A stretch of DNA of 64,000 nucleotides from Massilia sp. UMI-21. Lineage in GTDB: Bacteria > Pseudomonadota > Gammaproteobacteria > Burkholderiales > Burkholderiaceae_D. Below the pieces are notes generated by a model. The model saw only the letters and a program-made list of their open reading frames with translations, was not told where the DNA came from and made no database searches. Of the stretch, positions 19,134-29,180 are shown one piece after another; positions within the stretch are counted from its first letter, which is position 1, and the number at the start of each line of letters is the position of its first letter. Location: NCBI GenBank assembly GCA_015277795.1, contig CP063848.1, positions 2,666,001-2,730,000 on the forward strand. The letters are read 5' to 3'. A program made the position numbers and the translations under genes.

Positions 19134-21389
19134 TCAAGCCGCTTCGGTCAGCCCCTGGTTCCCCAACCATTCCAGCAGCGCTTCCGGCGCCAGCGGCCGC
19201 GAGAACAGGAAGCCCTGCGCCAGCGGACAGCCCAGCGAACGCAGGATGTGTGCCTGGCGCTCGTCCTCGACCCCTTCGGCGATCACCGACAGGCCCAGGT
19301 TGCGGCCCAGCTGGATCACCATTTCCGCGATGCTGCTGCCGCGCGCCGAACCGGTGATCTCGGTCACGAAGGTGCGGTCGATCTTGAGACGGTCGACCTG
19401 CAGGCGCTGCAGGTGCGACAGCGAAGAAAAGCCGGTGCCGAAATCGTCGATCGCGATCGACACGCCGGTGCCCTTGACCTGGGCCAGCTTCTCGACCAGC
19501 AGCGCCGGGTCTTCCATCGCCATCGACTCGGTGATCTCCAGCTCCACGAATTCGGGCGGCGCGAGGGTCGCGTCCAGCGCACGGCGCAGCATGTCCACGA
19601 ACTGCGGATGGCGGAACTGCACCTGCGAGACGTTCACCGACATCGTGAACGCGCGGTGCCCGGCGGCGCGCAGGCGCACCAGCTCGGCCAGCGCCTGGCG
19701 CAGCACCCATTCGCCGATGTCGACGATCAGGCCCGAATACTCGGCGATCGGAATGAAGCGGTCCGGGCCGATCAGGCGGCCGTCCTCGGTGCGCCAGCGC
19801 AGCAGCGCCTCGGCCCCGAAGGCGCGGTTCGAGGCCAGGTCGACCTGCGGCTGGTAGGCCAGGAACAGTTCGCCACGCTGGAAGCCGCTGCGCAAGGCGT
19901 GCATCATGCGTACCCGCTCGCGAATCTCGACGCCCATGCTGCGCGAGAAATAGAAGTGGCCGGCGCGCTGCTGCGACTTGGCGCGCTTGAGGGCGATGTC
20001 GGCATCCTTGAGCGCATCCGCGCCGCTGCCGTCGTGCTCCCCGAGTCGCACCAGGCCGAGCGTGCTCGACACCTGCACATCCTGGCCGTCGATGTGGAAG
20101 GGAACGCGGAACAATGCCTGGATCGCGGCCGGCTGCACCGCGGCTGCGTCGCCCAGCACGCAGAAGATGTCGCCGCCGATGCGCGCCACCTCGAGCTGCG
20201 GGTCGAGTCGCGACTTGAGGCGCTTGCCGACCGCCGCCAGCAGCAGGTCGCCGAAATGGTGGCCGAGCGCGTCGTTGGTCTCGGCGAAGTGATCGAGATC
20301 GACCAGGGCCAGGGTGGCCGCGCTGCGTCCGGGGCCGGCGAGCATGGCGTCGAGCAGCTCGATCAGGCGGGTGCGGTTCGGCAGGCCGGTCAGTCCGTCG
20401 CGGAAGGCGGCCTGGTTCAGGTGCGTGACGAGTTCCACATTGTCCAGGCCCACCGCCACCACGCTGGCGAACACGTCGAGCAGGCGGCGCTCGATGTCGC
20501 CGACGCTGCGCGCGAACGGAATGCAGGCGGCGAAGTCGCGCCCGGCCTTGCCCGGGAAGTGCAGCGACAGCCAGCCGTCGGCCTCCGCGCTCGCGCACGT
20601 ATCCAGGGTGCGTCCGGCCAGCGCCGCCAGCGGCGCATGGCGCTGCGGGCTCAACTCGGCCCCCGCAAGAACCGCATGCTCGCCCGCGGCGGCGACCACG
20701 TGCAGGACGTCGGGCCTGCCCTGGCCGCTGTCGCGCACGCACAGCACGCCGGCCGGCGCCTGGCCGAGCAGGGTCGCGGCCTGCTGCAGCACCCCCTGCG
20801 CGACGTCGCGCACCCCATGCAGGGCCATCAGCTGGGCGCCGGCCGAGACGATGCGTTCGAGGCCGGCGCGGCTGGCGTCGAGGGCACGCAGTTGCTGGTA
20901 GGAGCGCACCGCCGCGGCCACCGCGGTGTACAGCTTGGTGCGGGTGAGTTCGGACTTGGTGCGGTAGTCGTTGATGTCGTAGCCGCGGATGGCGTCGAGT
21001 TCCGGCGCATAGCCCGGCTGGCCGGTGCGCAGGATGATGCGCAGCTCGATCATGCCCAGCTCCTCGCGAATCTGGCGCACCAGCTGCAGGCCGGCGTCGG
21101 GGCGCTCCATCACCACGTCCAGCAGCAGCACGGCGATGTCGGTTTCGCGTTCGAGCAGCGCGCGCGCCTCGTGCGACGAGTAGGCATGCAGGAATTCGAG
21201 CGGACGGCCCTGCATCTCGACGTTCTTCAGGGCGAAGGTGGTGGTCGAATGCACGTCGGCATCGTCATCCACCACCAGGATGCGCCAGGCGGCCCGGGAG
21301 GCCGCGGACGCGGACGCCTCGACTTCGTCGACGAAGACGAGGTCGTCGCGGTCGTCGCTCGTTTCCGTCGGTGGCATCGGGACAGACAT
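19134..21389 (-). CDS. Response-regulator-like DUF3369 protein with GGDEF-EAL output
   Basis: A 751-residue c-di-GMP signalling protein. The N-terminus is a receiver domain (I-L-V-V-D-D-D-A-D-V-H at about 37-47; candidate phospho-Asp in A-V-L-L-L-D-V-V). It is followed by a DUF3369/GAF-like sensory region (about 165-310), a GGDEF domain and an EAL phosphodiesterase domain. The GGDEF signature is degenerate: G-G-D-I-F near residue 405, losing the catalytic Glu, so it probably does not make c-di-GMP and may be regulatory. The EAL domain looks active (E527 in G-A-E-A-L-L-R-W, later D-D-F-G-T-G-F-S-S). I infer a phospho-controlled phosphodiesterase. No partner kinase is adjacent. Confidence 0.9.
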   Translation of the reverse strand: MSVPMPPTETSDDRDDLVFVDEVEASASAASRAAWRILVVDDDADVHSTTTFALKNVEMQGRPLEFLHAYSSHEARALLERETDIAVLLLDVVMERPDAGLQLVRQIREELGMIELRIILRTGQPGYAPELDAIRGYDINDYRTKSELTRTKLYTAVAAAVRSYQQLRALDASRAGLERIVSAGAQLMALHGVRDVAQGVLQQAATLLGQAPAGVLCVRDSGQGRPDVLHVVAAAGEHAVLAGAELSPQRHAPLAALAGRTLDTCASAEADGWLSLHFPGKAGRDFAACIPFARSVGDIERRLLDVFASVVAVGLDNVELVTHLNQAAFRDGLTGLPNRTRLIELLDAMLAGPGRSAATLALVDLDHFAETNDALGHHFGDLLLAAVGKRLKSRLDPQLEVARIGGDIFCVLGDAAAVQPAAIQALFRVPFHIDGQDVQVSSTLGLVRLGEHDGSGADALKDADIALKRAKSQQRAGHFYFSRSMGVEIRERVRMMHALRSGFQRGELFLAYQPQVDLASNRAFGAEALLRWRTEDGRLIGPDRFIPIAEYSGLIVDIGEWVLRQALAELVRLRAAGHRAFTMSVNVSQVQFRHPQFVDMLRRALDATLAPPEFVELEITESMAMEDPALLVEKLAQVKGTGVSIAIDDFGTGFSSLSHLQRLQVDRLKIDRTFVTEITGSARGSSIAEMVIQLGRNLGLSVIAEGVEDERQAHILRSLGCPLAQGFLFSRPLAPEALLEWLGNQGLTEAA

Positions 21390-21591
21390 GCGCTACATCT
21401 CCAGGTTGGCCGGGCTTGTGATGTGTCCAGTATATATGGAATTGCCAATATGTAAGGGGCAAAACCGGGTTCCAGGAGCAATATGTATCCATACGGCAAC
21501 TATTTGACGAGAATGCGACGGTGGGGGTGTCCTTCGTCTTGACGGCCAGGCTGGTAGAATGGCAAATCCACTATTCTCACCACAGATCCAC

Positions 21592-22686
21592 ATGTCCGGT
21601 AACTCCTTTGGCAAGCTGTTCTCCGTAACCACTTTTGGCGAATCGCACGGCCCGGCCATCGGCTGCGTCATCGACGGCTGCCCGCCCGGCATGGCCCTCA
21701 GCGAAGCCGACATTCAGCCCGAACTCGACCGGCGCAAGCCGGGCACCTCGCGTCACGTCACGCAGCGCCAGGAGGCGGACCGGGTGCAGATCCTGTCGGG
21801 GGTGTACCAGGGCGTCACCACCGGCACGCCGATCGCGCTGCTGATCCAGAACGAGGACCAGCGCAGCAAGGATTACGGCAACATCCTCGATTCCTTCCGT
21901 CCGGGGCACGCCGACTATACCTACTGGCACAAGTACGGCGTGCGCGACCCGCGCGGCGGCGGCCGCTCGTCGGCGCGCCTGACCGCGCCGGTGGTCGGCG
22001 CCGGCGCCGTGGCCAGGAAATGGCTGCGCGAGCAACACGGCACCGAATTCTTCGGCTGCATGGCCCAACTGGGCGACATCGCCGTGCCGTTCCAGTCCTT
22101 CGAGCACGTGCACGCCAATCCCTTCTTCGCCGCCACCGCCGACGCCGCGCTGCTGGCGCGCATGGAAGCCGCGATGGACGAGCTGCGCCGCGCCGGCGAC
22201 TCGATCGGCGCGCGCATCGACGTGGTGGCGCGCGGGGTGCCGGTAGGGTGGGGCCAGCCGATCTACGACAAGCTCGATGCCGATATCGCCCACGCGATGA
22301 TGGGGATTAACGCGGTCAAGGGCGTGGAGATCGGTGCCGGCTTCGCGTCGGTGGCGCAAAAAGGATCGGAACACGGTGACGAACTCACTCCCGGCGGCTT
22401 CGTCGGCAACAACGCGGGTGGGGTGCTGGGCGGGATCTCGACCGGACAGGATATCACCGTGTCGATCGCGATCAAGCCAACCTCGTCGATCCGTACGCCG
22501 CGCCGCTCGATCGACAGGGACGGCAAGCCGGTGATGGTCGAGACCTTCGGCCGGCACGATCCCTGCGTGGGCATCCGCGCGACGCCGATCGCCGAGGCGA
22601 TGCTGGCGCTGGTGCTGATCGACCATGCGCTGATGCATCGCGCGCAATGCGGCGATGTTCAGGTCGGGACGCCGAAGCTGGGGTAA
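21592..22686 (+). CDS. aroC: Chorismate synthase
   Basis: Last step of the shikimate pathway: 5-enolpyruvylshikimate-3-phosphate to chorismate, needing reduced FMN. The 364-residue protein has the three family signatures [18 protein letters not shown] and R-H-D-P-C. I start at ATG 21592 ([10 protein letters not shown]) because a TAGAAT -10 sequence at 21555-21560 overlaps the alternative ATG 21559, and because the family begins with this motif. It is a single gene, divergent from the DUF3369-GGDEF-EAL gene and convergent with the HDOD gene. Confidence 0.96.
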   Translation: MSGNSFGKLFSVTTFGESHGPAIGCVIDGCPPGMALSEADIQPELDRRKPGTSRHVTQRQEADRVQILSGVYQGVTTGTPIALLIQNEDQRSKDYGNILDSFRPGHADYTYWHKYGVRDPRGGGRSSARLTAPVVGAGAVARKWLREQHGTEFFGCMAQLGDIAVPFQSFEHVHANPFFAATADAALLARMEAAMDELRRAGDSIGARIDVVARGVPVGWGQPIYDKLDADIAHAMMGINAVKGVEIGAGFASVAQKGSEHGDELTPGGFVGNNAGGVLGGISTGQDITVSIAIKPTSSIRTPRRSIDRDGKPVMVETFGRHDPCVGIRATPIAEAMLALVLIDHALMHRAQCGDVQVGTPKLG

Positions 22687-22692
22687 ATGCGC

Positions 22693-22716
22693 CGATCCCG
22701 GCGCAGGCCGGGATCG
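22693..22716. repeat. Perfect hairpin between convergent genes (REP-like)
   Basis: CGATCCCGGC (22693-22702), loop GCAG, GCCGGGATCG (22707-22716): a perfect 10-bp stem with no T-tract. It lies 6 nt after the aroC stop and 28 nt from the stop of the convergent HDOD gene. Similar cccggc/gccggg palindromes are dispersed in many proteobacterial genomes, so this may be a REP-type element that also helps end transcription. Confidence 0.45.
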
Positions 22717-22743
22717 GGTCAGGGTGGCGGGGCTGTGCGGCGC

Positions 22744-24237
22744 TTACACCCGCGTCACCACCGCTTCCACCTGGTGGCGCCGCTCCACCGTGCGCACCAC
22801 CAGCCCGCGCAGGTCGTTCAGCAGCGAGAACTCGGTCTGGCTCAACACCACCGAGGGGAAGCTGTCGTCCCATTCGCCGTAGATGAATCCGGCCGGTTGC
22901 CCGTGCGCGCACAGCGGAACCACGACGAAGCAGCGCGCCTGGCCCAGGCTGTCTTTCCACCAGCCCGGCAGCTTGGCCGCGAACTTGGCGTCGCGCGCAT
23001 TCTCGATGAAGATCACGCGGTCGCTGCCCAGCGCGGCATGGAATACGTTGGGCTCGTAGCCGTCGTCGAACGCCAGGTTCGGCAGCAGGGCCTTGCTGTC
23101 TTCTCCCAGGCCCAGGCGCGCGGCATAGCGGCCTTCGCGGCGATTCCTGAGGAACGCGAAGGAGCGGGTGAAGGACAGGCCCTTGTGCATGGTCTCGAGC
23201 GCCATCGACATCATCTGGCCTGGCGTCGCATTCAGGCCGGCGTCGCGCATGTCGGCCACGCCGCTCATCATGACCTTGTTGCCGGCCATGCGCTTGCGGG
23301 TCGCGGCCGCCAGCCTGGCGCGCTTCTCGGCCGGCTTGGCCAGCGGGGCGATGCTGAGGTCGGAGGCGGCGGTCGCGCGCGCCTTGTCGATGGCACCGAG
23401 CAGGCCAGCCGCTTCCACGCCGAGCATCGGCGCGAAGCTCTCCGCCAGCGCGCCGACCCGGGCGGCGGCACCGTCCTCGTCATGCCACAAGGCCTCGGCG
23501 GCCTGGGTCGACATGGTGCCCAGCGCGGCCAGCCAGTCGTCGTGGCTGAAGCCGTCGCCGCGCTCGCCCGGTTCGACGCTGCGCATGCCGGCGATCAGGT
23601 TGCGCGGCAGCCCCCAGTGTTCGGCGGTGGCGCGCCCGATCGCCTCCAACGGCAGGCCCAGCAGCGCTTCGGCCGCGCGTTCTTCACGGCCTTCGCCGGC
23701 CGCCTCGCGCAACTGGAGCCAGCGCTCCGGCATGTAGAAGGTGATCATCATGCGGCCGAGCGAGTGCAGGATCGAGCAGACCACCGCTTCCTCGGGGTCG
23801 CGCGACACGGCGCTGGCCGCCACCTGCTGGGCCACCATCCCCGCCAGCACCGCCTTTTCCATCTCGATGTGGGCGGTCTCGGTGTCCGGGGTCGACTTGG
23901 CCAGCTCCTCGATCAGCTTCAGGCCCAGCGCCAGGTGGCCGATGGCTTCGGTGCCGAGCACCAGCACCGCCTTCGACACCGTGTTGATGCGCTGGCCGAA
24001 GGCCGAGTACATGCCGCTGTTGGCCAGGCGCAGCACCTTCTGCGTCAGGACCGGGTCCGACAGCACGGTCTGGGTCATCGAGAACTCGCGTTCGTCCTCG
24101 CCGCGCATCGAGGCGAGGATGGCGTTGATGGCCTTGGTGAAGCCGGGCATGTCACCCTGCCGGCGGATACGCTCCCACAGCAGGGAAAGGGTGGCTTCGG
24201 CCAGGTGCGAGCGGACGGTGTCGGATGGTGTCGTCAT
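22744..24237 (-). CDS. HDOD-domain signalling protein
   Basis: A 497-residue protein. The first 290 residues fit an HDOD domain (M-P-G-F-T-K-A-I-N-A-I, L-S-D-P-V-L-T-Q-K-V-L-R-L-A-N-S, then I-L-H-S-L-G-R-M). HDOD is a metal-independent relative of HD phosphohydrolases found in motility and biofilm regulation. The C-terminal 200 residues resemble a GAF-like sensory module. Its ATG overlaps the stop of the upstream GGDEF-EAL gene (ATGA), so the two proteins are made together and may act in one c-di-GMP pathway. Confidence 0.85.
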   Translation of the reverse strand: MTTPSDTVRSHLAEATLSLLWERIRRQGDMPGFTKAINAILASMRGEDEREFSMTQTVLSDPVLTQKVLRLANSGMYSAFGQRINTVSKAVLVLGTEAIGHLALGLKLIEELAKSTPDTETAHIEMEKAVLAGMVAQQVAASAVSRDPEEAVVCSILHSLGRMMITFYMPERWLQLREAAGEGREERAAEALLGLPLEAIGRATAEHWGLPRNLIAGMRSVEPGERGDGFSHDDWLAALGTMSTQAAEALWHDEDGAAARVGALAESFAPMLGVEAAGLLGAIDKARATAASDLSIAPLAKPAEKRARLAAATRKRMAGNKVMMSGVADMRDAGLNATPGQMMSMALETMHKGLSFTRSFAFLRNRREGRYAARLGLGEDSKALLPNLAFDDGYEPNVFHAALGSDRVIFIENARDAKFAAKLPGWWKDSLGQARCFVVVPLCAHGQPAGFIYGEWDDSFPSVVLSQTEFSLLNDLRGLVVRTVERRHQVEAVVTRV

Positions 24238-25967
24238 GGTGTGACCGTCCGGGAGTCGGCCGGGAGTAATTCAGTGTAGAGGTTTTCGGTCAGGGCCGCG
24301 ATCGCGACATGGGCGGGCATGGGTTTGCCGGTCAGGTAGCCTTGCACGTAATGGCAGCCCAACTGGTCGAGCCAGGCCAGTTGCGCCTCGGTTTCGACGC
24401 CCTCGGCCACCACCGACAGGCCGAGGTGCTTGGCCAGGTCGAGTACCGCGTTGCAGATCGCGGCGTCCTTTTCGGCGTCCGGCAGGTCCTTGACGAATGC
24501 GCGGTCGACCTTCAGCACCGAGATCGGGAAGCGCTTCAGGTACGCCAGGCTCGAATAGCCGGTGCCGAAGTCGTCGATGGCGATGCGGGCGCCGCGCTCG
24601 GCCATCTTGCCCAGCACCGACTCGGCATGCGCCGGATCGACCATCAGCGTGCCTTCGGTGATCTCGAGCACCAGCTTGCTGCCCGCGGTGCCGGACAGCG
24701 CCAGCGCATCGTCGAGCACCGTCAGGAACTTGTCGCTCCTGAACTGGCGCGGACTGATGTTGACCGAGATATACAGCTCGCGTCCGGCCACTTCCTCGAA
24801 CTGGCGGATCTGCATGCAGGCCGCCTTCAGCGCCCAGGCGCCCAGCAGGTTGATCAGGCCATTGGTCTCGGCGATCGGGATGAAGCGCACCGGCGGCACC
24901 ATGCCCAGCGTCGGATGCTTCCAGCGCATCAGGGTTTCGAAGCCCTCGATGGTACGGCTGCGCGCATTGACGATCGGCTGGTAGTAGAGCTGGAATTCGC
25001 CCTCGCGCACGGCGTTGAACATCGCCGCTTCGAGCGAGATGTCGTGCTCGGGCGGGCCCTGGTCGCGCGGGCTGTAGGTGACCGCGCGCGCCTTGCCGGT
25101 TTCCTTCGCGCGCGACATGGCGGTGTCGGCCAGGGTCACCAGGCGCACTTCGTCCTCGGCATGTTCCGGATAGAGCGCGACCCCGATCGAGCCGCCCAGG
25201 TAGATCGTGTGGCCGTCGATCTCGAACGGCGACTGCAGCGCCGCCATCAGGCGCCCGGTGACGAGCTTGATCTGCGCTTCGGTGGCGGAGCCGGGCAGGA
25301 CCGCCACGAACTCGTCGCCGCCGACCCTGGCCAGGGTGTCGCTGTCGCGCAGGGTGCGGCGCAGGCGTCCGGCGGCCATGCGCAGCACCGCATCGCCGAT
25401 CCCGTGGCCGAGGCCGTCGTTGACTTTCTTGAAGCCGTCCAGGCCGACGGTGGCGACCGCGAAGCCCTGCCCGGAGCGGCGCGCATTGGCGATCACCATG
25501 CGAATGCGGTCCGACAGCAGCAGCCGGTTCGGCAGTTCGGTGAGGGCGTCGTGGGTGGCCATGTGGCGCAGCCGTTCCTCGGTGGCGTGCTGGGCCGACA
25601 TGTCGCGGCCGACCACCAGCAGCGGGGCATCGTCGCCGGAGGCGATCGGGGCGATGCGCAGTTCGAACCAGATGTCGCGCTCGCTGCAGCGCAAGCGTGC
25701 TTCGATGATCACCGGGTCGCCGCTGGCGCCGGCGCTGCCGATGGCATTGCGCAGCGCCGCCTGGTCGACATCGTGGACCAGCGATACCAGCGGCCGGCCG
25801 CCGGCTTCGACGCCGGTGAGGGTCAGCGCTCGGCGACTGGCGGCACGGATCTGGCCACCCAGGGTGACACGGAACACGATGTCGCCGGCCGCGTCGAGCA
25901 GGCTGTCGAGCAGCGTGGGCGGCTGCTTGCGCGGCTGGACCTTGGCGGCGGTGGAACTGGTGTGCAT
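24234..25967 (-). CDS. PAS-GGDEF-EAL c-di-GMP protein
   Basis: A 577-residue cytoplasmic protein with an N-terminal PAS domain (about 20-135), a GGDEF domain (M-A-T-H-D-A-L-T-E-L-P-N-R start, intact G-G-D-E-F) and an EAL domain. The EAL signature is written E-T-L in E-G-F-E-T-L-M-R-W, keeping the metal-binding Glu; the loop D-D-F-G-T-G-Y-S-S and A-E-G-V-E-T are intact. Both activities are therefore possible. Start ATG 25967 gives a sensible N-terminus; the longer reading adds unconserved residues. Overlaps the HDOD gene downstream by 4 nt. Confidence 0.9.
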   Translation of the reverse strand: MHTSSTAAKVQPRKQPPTLLDSLLDAAGDIVFRVTLGGQIRAASRRALTLTGVEAGGRPLVSLVHDVDQAALRNAIGSAGASGDPVIIEARLRCSERDIWFELRIAPIASGDDAPLLVVGRDMSAQHATEERLRHMATHDALTELPNRLLLSDRIRMVIANARRSGQGFAVATVGLDGFKKVNDGLGHGIGDAVLRMAAGRLRRTLRDSDTLARVGGDEFVAVLPGSATEAQIKLVTGRLMAALQSPFEIDGHTIYLGGSIGVALYPEHAEDEVRLVTLADTAMSRAKETGKARAVTYSPRDQGPPEHDISLEAAMFNAVREGEFQLYYQPIVNARSRTIEGFETLMRWKHPTLGMVPPVRFIPIAETNGLINLLGAWALKAACMQIRQFEEVAGRELYISVNISPRQFRSDKFLTVLDDALALSGTAGSKLVLEITEGTLMVDPAHAESVLGKMAERGARIAIDDFGTGYSSLAYLKRFPISVLKVDRAFVKDLPDAEKDAAICNAVLDLAKHLGLSVVAEGVETEAQLAWLDQLGCHYVQGYLTGKPMPAHVAIAALTENLYTELLPADSRTVTP

Positions 25968-26345
25968 TCTTGGATGTCTGCCTTCTTGTTGCTGGCACGC
26001 GCTGCGAGGCCACGTGTAAACCATGCAAGTCTACCAAACCAATGGCGACTGTAGCATTGAAAGATTCTGAAAGGCATTAAAAAAACACAAGCGCCGGCGC
26101 CGTTCCTCCTGTCTTTGCAAGAGATTTGTGCTGGAGCAGCGGGCTTGCGTTGCTTCGGCCTTTGCGTTAGCGTTCTTGCTGCCCAGACAAGTCATACGTA
26201 TTTCACCATTGTCGCCGATTATTGCTCCGAAGCAAATTGGTGCTTGTGACTTGGAGGCTTCGCGTCGCAGGTTGATGCTTAGTTGCAACACCCGGCAGGA
26301 TCTTTGCTGCACCTCGACGTCCATCACGGTTGTGAGAGCGAAAAA
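25968..26345. other. 378-nt intergenic region, less GC-rich
   Basis: This gap separates the PAS-GGDEF-EAL gene (minus) from the AidB-like gene (plus), so it must carry both promoters. It is visibly more AT-rich than its surroundings from about 26040 to 26260. I see no tRNA, no convincing promoter hexamers and no terminator. A run of seven A residues (26077-26083) precedes a short GCGCCGGCGC palindrome at about 26091. Small reading frames here look like shadows. Confidence 0.5.
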
Positions 26346-28043
26346 ATGAACCCTTTCGACACGCATGAAGTGCTGAACCAGGCCGCGCCGTTTGCGGACG
26401 TGAATCTGTTCCGCTGCGACGCCGCCCTGAGCGAGGCCCTCGAACGGGAGGGTGGGGGCTGGGCCTTCGCCGGCCTGGACAGGCTCGGGGCCGAGCTGGG
26501 CCGCGCGGACACCCTCGAACTGGCGCGCCTCGCGAATGTCCATGGACCGCGCCTGCTGAGTCACGACCGCATGGGGAACCGCATCGACGAGATCGAATTC
26601 CATCCGGCCTGGCACCAGCTCATGGCCCTGATGATCGGGGCCGGCGCCCACTCGTCGCCGTGGACGGAGCCGCGGCCCGGCGCCCAGGTGGCGCGCGCCG
26701 CCCGGTACCTGCTGTTCGGGCAGGTGGAGAACGGCGCCCAGTGCCCGGTGACGATGACGTTTGCGTCGGTGCCGGCCCTGCGCCGCGCGCCGGCGCTGGC
26801 GGCCGAATGGCTGCCGAAGATCCTGTCGAACGAGTACGATCCGCGTTCGCTGCCGCTCGCGCAGAAGCGCGGCGCACTGGTCGGGATGGGCATGACCGAG
26901 AAGCAGGGCGGCAGCGACGTGCGTGCGAATACCACCCGCGCCGCGCCGCTGCCGGCGGCCGAGGCCCAGGCCCGCTTCGGACCCGCCGGCGAGGGCGCCT
27001 GGCGCATCGTCGGCCACAAATGGTTCTTTTCGGTGCCGCAGGCGGACGCGCACCTGATCCTGGCGCAAACGCAGGACCTCGGCACCGCTGCCGTCGCGCC
27101 GGAGCGCCTGAGCTGCTTCTTCGTTCCGCGCTTCCTGCCCGACGGCAGCCGCAACGCGATCCGGGTGCAGCGCCTGAAGGACAAGCTGGGCAACCGTTCC
27201 AACGCCTCGTCCGAGGTCGAGTTCCAGGACGCGGTCGGGTGGATGATCGGAGCGCCCGGCCGCGGGATCCCGACCATCCTGGAGATGGGCGGCCATACCC
27301 GGCTCGATTGCGTGCTGGGCAGCGCCGGCATCATGCGCGCCGCACTGTGCCATGCGCTGCACCATGCGCGCGGGCGCAGCGCCTTCGGGCGCTTGCTCAG
27401 CGAGCAGCCCCTGATGCGCAACGTGCTGGCCGACCTCGCGCTCGAGTCCGAGGCCGCCACCGCCTTCGCGCTGCGCCTGGCGCGCTGCTTCGACGAGGCG
27501 GCCGATCCGGCCCAGGCCCTGCTGGGCCGGATCCTGACCCCGGCCGGCAAGTACTGGATCTGCAAGCGCGGCCCGGCCTTCGGCGCCGAGGCCATGGAAG
27601 TCATGGGCGGCAACGGCTATGTCGAGGACGGCCCGCTGGCGCGCCTGTACCGTGAATTTCCGGTCAACTCGATCTGGGAAGGTTCGGGCAACGTCATGTG
27701 CCTGGATGTGCTGCGCGCGCTCGGCAAGTCGCTGCCGGAGGCGCGGGCGGCACTGGCCGCCGAGCTGCAGCCGGCGGCCGCGCTGGATGCGCGCTTCGCC
27801 GACTTCGCCGGCCGCCTGCTGGACGAGCTGCCGGTGCTGGTGCAGGATGAAGGCGGCGCGCGCCGGCTGGCGGAGCGCCTGGTGCTGGCGGTGCAGGGCG
27901 CGCTGCTGCTGCGCCATGCGCCCGGCTACGTGGCCGAGGCCTTCGTCGCCTCGCGTATCGTGCGCGAGCCGGGCGGCGCCTTCGGCCGGCTGCCGGCGGG
28001 CAGCGACTGCGCGGCGATCCTGGCGCGGGCGCTGCAGGACTGA
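26346..28043 (+). CDS. AidB-like acyl-CoA dehydrogenase
   Basis: A 565-residue FAD flavoprotein. The acyl-CoA dehydrogenase core includes [14 protein letters not shown] (about 178-191) and the C-terminal [16 protein letters not shown] motif, which is diagnostic of the AidB branch. E. coli AidB (541 aa) is an Ada-controlled flavoprotein that binds DNA and is linked to alkylation protection; many bacterial relatives are annotated isovaleryl-CoA dehydrogenases with no proof. No ada or alkB gene is near, so a repair role is only a possibility. ATG 26346 follows a GAGCGAAAAA purine stretch. Confidence 0.86.
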   Translation: MNPFDTHEVLNQAAPFADVNLFRCDAALSEALEREGGGWAFAGLDRLGAELGRADTLELARLANVHGPRLLSHDRMGNRIDEIEFHPAWHQLMALMIGAGAHSSPWTEPRPGAQVARAARYLLFGQVENGAQCPVTMTFASVPALRRAPALAAEWLPKILSNEYDPRSLPLAQKRGALVGMGMTEKQGGSDVRANTTRAAPLPAAEAQARFGPAGEGAWRIVGHKWFFSVPQADAHLILAQTQDLGTAAVAPERLSCFFVPRFLPDGSRNAIRVQRLKDKLGNRSNASSEVEFQDAVGWMIGAPGRGIPTILEMGGHTRLDCVLGSAGIMRAALCHALHHARGRSAFGRLLSEQPLMRNVLADLALESEAATAFALRLARCFDEAADPAQALLGRILTPAGKYWICKRGPAFGAEAMEVMGGNGYVEDGPLARLYREFPVNSIWEGSGNVMCLDVLRALGKSLPEARAALAAELQPAAALDARFADFAGRLLDELPVLVQDEGGARRLAERLVLAVQGALLLRHAPGYVAEAFVASRIVREPGGAFGRLPAGSDCAAILARALQD

Positions 28044-28087
28044 AAACGGCGCGGCCGGCGATTTCTTGTCGAAATGCGCAGAAAAAA

Positions 28088-28116
28088 AGGACAAACGGCG
28101 GCGCGGCTGGGATAAT
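28088..28116 (+). promoter_or_regulatory. Probable upp promoter
   Basis: AGGACA (28088-28093), 17-nt spacer, GATAAT (28111-28116). This would start transcription near 28123, leaving a leader of about 34 nt before upp. The -10 is good, the -35 fair. Confidence 0.45.
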
Positions 28117-28156
28117 GGCGGTCGATGCTTCACACCCCATTCGTTTGATACCGACC

Positions 28157-28807
28157 ATGAAACAAGACCCGCGCTTTCCCAATCTCTTCATCCTGAATCA
28201 CCCGCTCATCCAGCACAAGCTGTCGCACATGCGCGAGCACGACACCTCCACGCGCACCTTCCGCGAGCTGCTGCGCGAGATCACGCTCTTGATGGGGTAC
28301 GAAATCACGCGCGACCTGCCGCTGACCACCCGCACCGTGCAGACGCCGCTGGTGACCGTCGAGGCGCCGGTCATCGCCGGCAAGAAGCTGGCGATCGTGC
28401 CGATCCTGCGTGCCGGCATCGGCATGAGCGACGGCCTGCTGGAGCTGGTGCCCTCGGCGCGCGTCGGCCACATCGGCGTGTTCCGCGACCCGGAAACCCA
28501 CGAGCCGGTGGAGTACCTGGTGCGCCTGCCGGATACCAACGAGCGTACCTTCATCCTGTGCGACCCGATGATCGCCACCGGCAACTCGGCGGTGCATGCC
28601 GTCGATGTGCTGAAAAAACGCGGCGTGGCGAGCGAGCAGATCCTGTTCCTGGCGCTGGTGGCGGCGCCGGAAGGCATCGAGGTGTTCCAGAAGTCGCATC
28701 CCGACGTGAAGGTGTTCGTCGCCTCGCTCGACTCGCACCTGAACGAAGACGCCTACATCGTGCCGGGCCTGGGCGATGCGGGCGATCGCATCTTCGGCAC
28801 CAAGTAA
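28157..28807 (+). CDS. upp: Uracil phosphoribosyltransferase
   Basis: Salvages uracil to UMP with PRPP. The 216-residue protein has the family features: P-L-I-Q-H-K-L near the start, I-L-R-A-G-I-G-M-S, the PRPP loop [10 protein letters not shown] and the C-terminal [13 protein letters not shown]. The start is ATG 28157 (M-K-Q-D-P-R-F-P-N); the in-frame ATG 28115 lies on the probable -10. An Hpt-domain gene follows 25 nt later. Confidence 0.96.
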   Translation: MKQDPRFPNLFILNHPLIQHKLSHMREHDTSTRTFRELLREITLLMGYEITRDLPLTTRTVQTPLVTVEAPVIAGKKLAIVPILRAGIGMSDGLLELVPSARVGHIGVFRDPETHEPVEYLVRLPDTNERTFILCDPMIATGNSAVHAVDVLKKRGVASEQILFLALVAAPEGIEVFQKSHPDVKVFVASLDSHLNEDAYIVPGLGDAGDRIFGTK

Positions 28808-28832
28808 GGCAGGCGCACCGGAAGGGGATACC

Positions 28833-29180
28833 ATGCACGCCGCCGACCAGCAGTTCTTCTCGCGCCTGGCCTCGGCCAACGCCAGCTTCGACAGCGGCTT
28901 GCCGGCCACTCTCGAGCGCCTGAGGGCGCTCGGTGCGCGGCTCGATCCGGCGGCGCCGGCGCTGGCTGCCGACGAACTGCAGGCGATGCTGCATACGCTG
29001 GCGGGTTCGGCCGTCACCTTCGGCTACCGCGGCCTCGGCCAGCATGCCCGTGCGCTCGAGCAGCGCCTGCGCGTGCTGCAAACCTTCGACGCCGTCGCCG
29101 CCGTCAACTGGGCCGCCTGGGTGGGCGAACTCGGCCAGTTCGTCGAGGCCGCGCGCCGCGATCCACGCGGCCTGGGCTGA
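28833..29180 (+). CDS. Stand-alone Hpt (histidine phosphotransfer) domain protein
   Basis: A 115-residue helical protein whose centre reads L-H-T-L-A-G-S-A-V-T-F-G, the Hpt pattern with phospho-accepting His54. Such proteins shuttle phosphate between hybrid kinases and response regulators. Possible partners within the window are the MHYT hybrid kinase (45473) or the receiver protein (19134), but nothing links them directly. A GAAGGGG sequence precedes ATG 28833 at good spacing. It may be co-transcribed with upp. Confidence 0.75.
   Translation: MHAADQQFFSRLASANASFDSGLPATLERLRALGARLDPAAPALAADELQAMLHTLAGSAVTFGYRGLGQHARALEQRLRVLQTFDAVAAVNWAAWVGELGQFVEAARRDPRGLG

Noticed and set aside
26031..28133. 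A 700-codon minus-strand reading frame
   Set aside because: It is antisense to the AidB-like acyl-CoA dehydrogenase, whose motifs are clear. The antisense product is His/Arg/Gln-rich without recognisable domains, a common artefact in GC-rich DNA.
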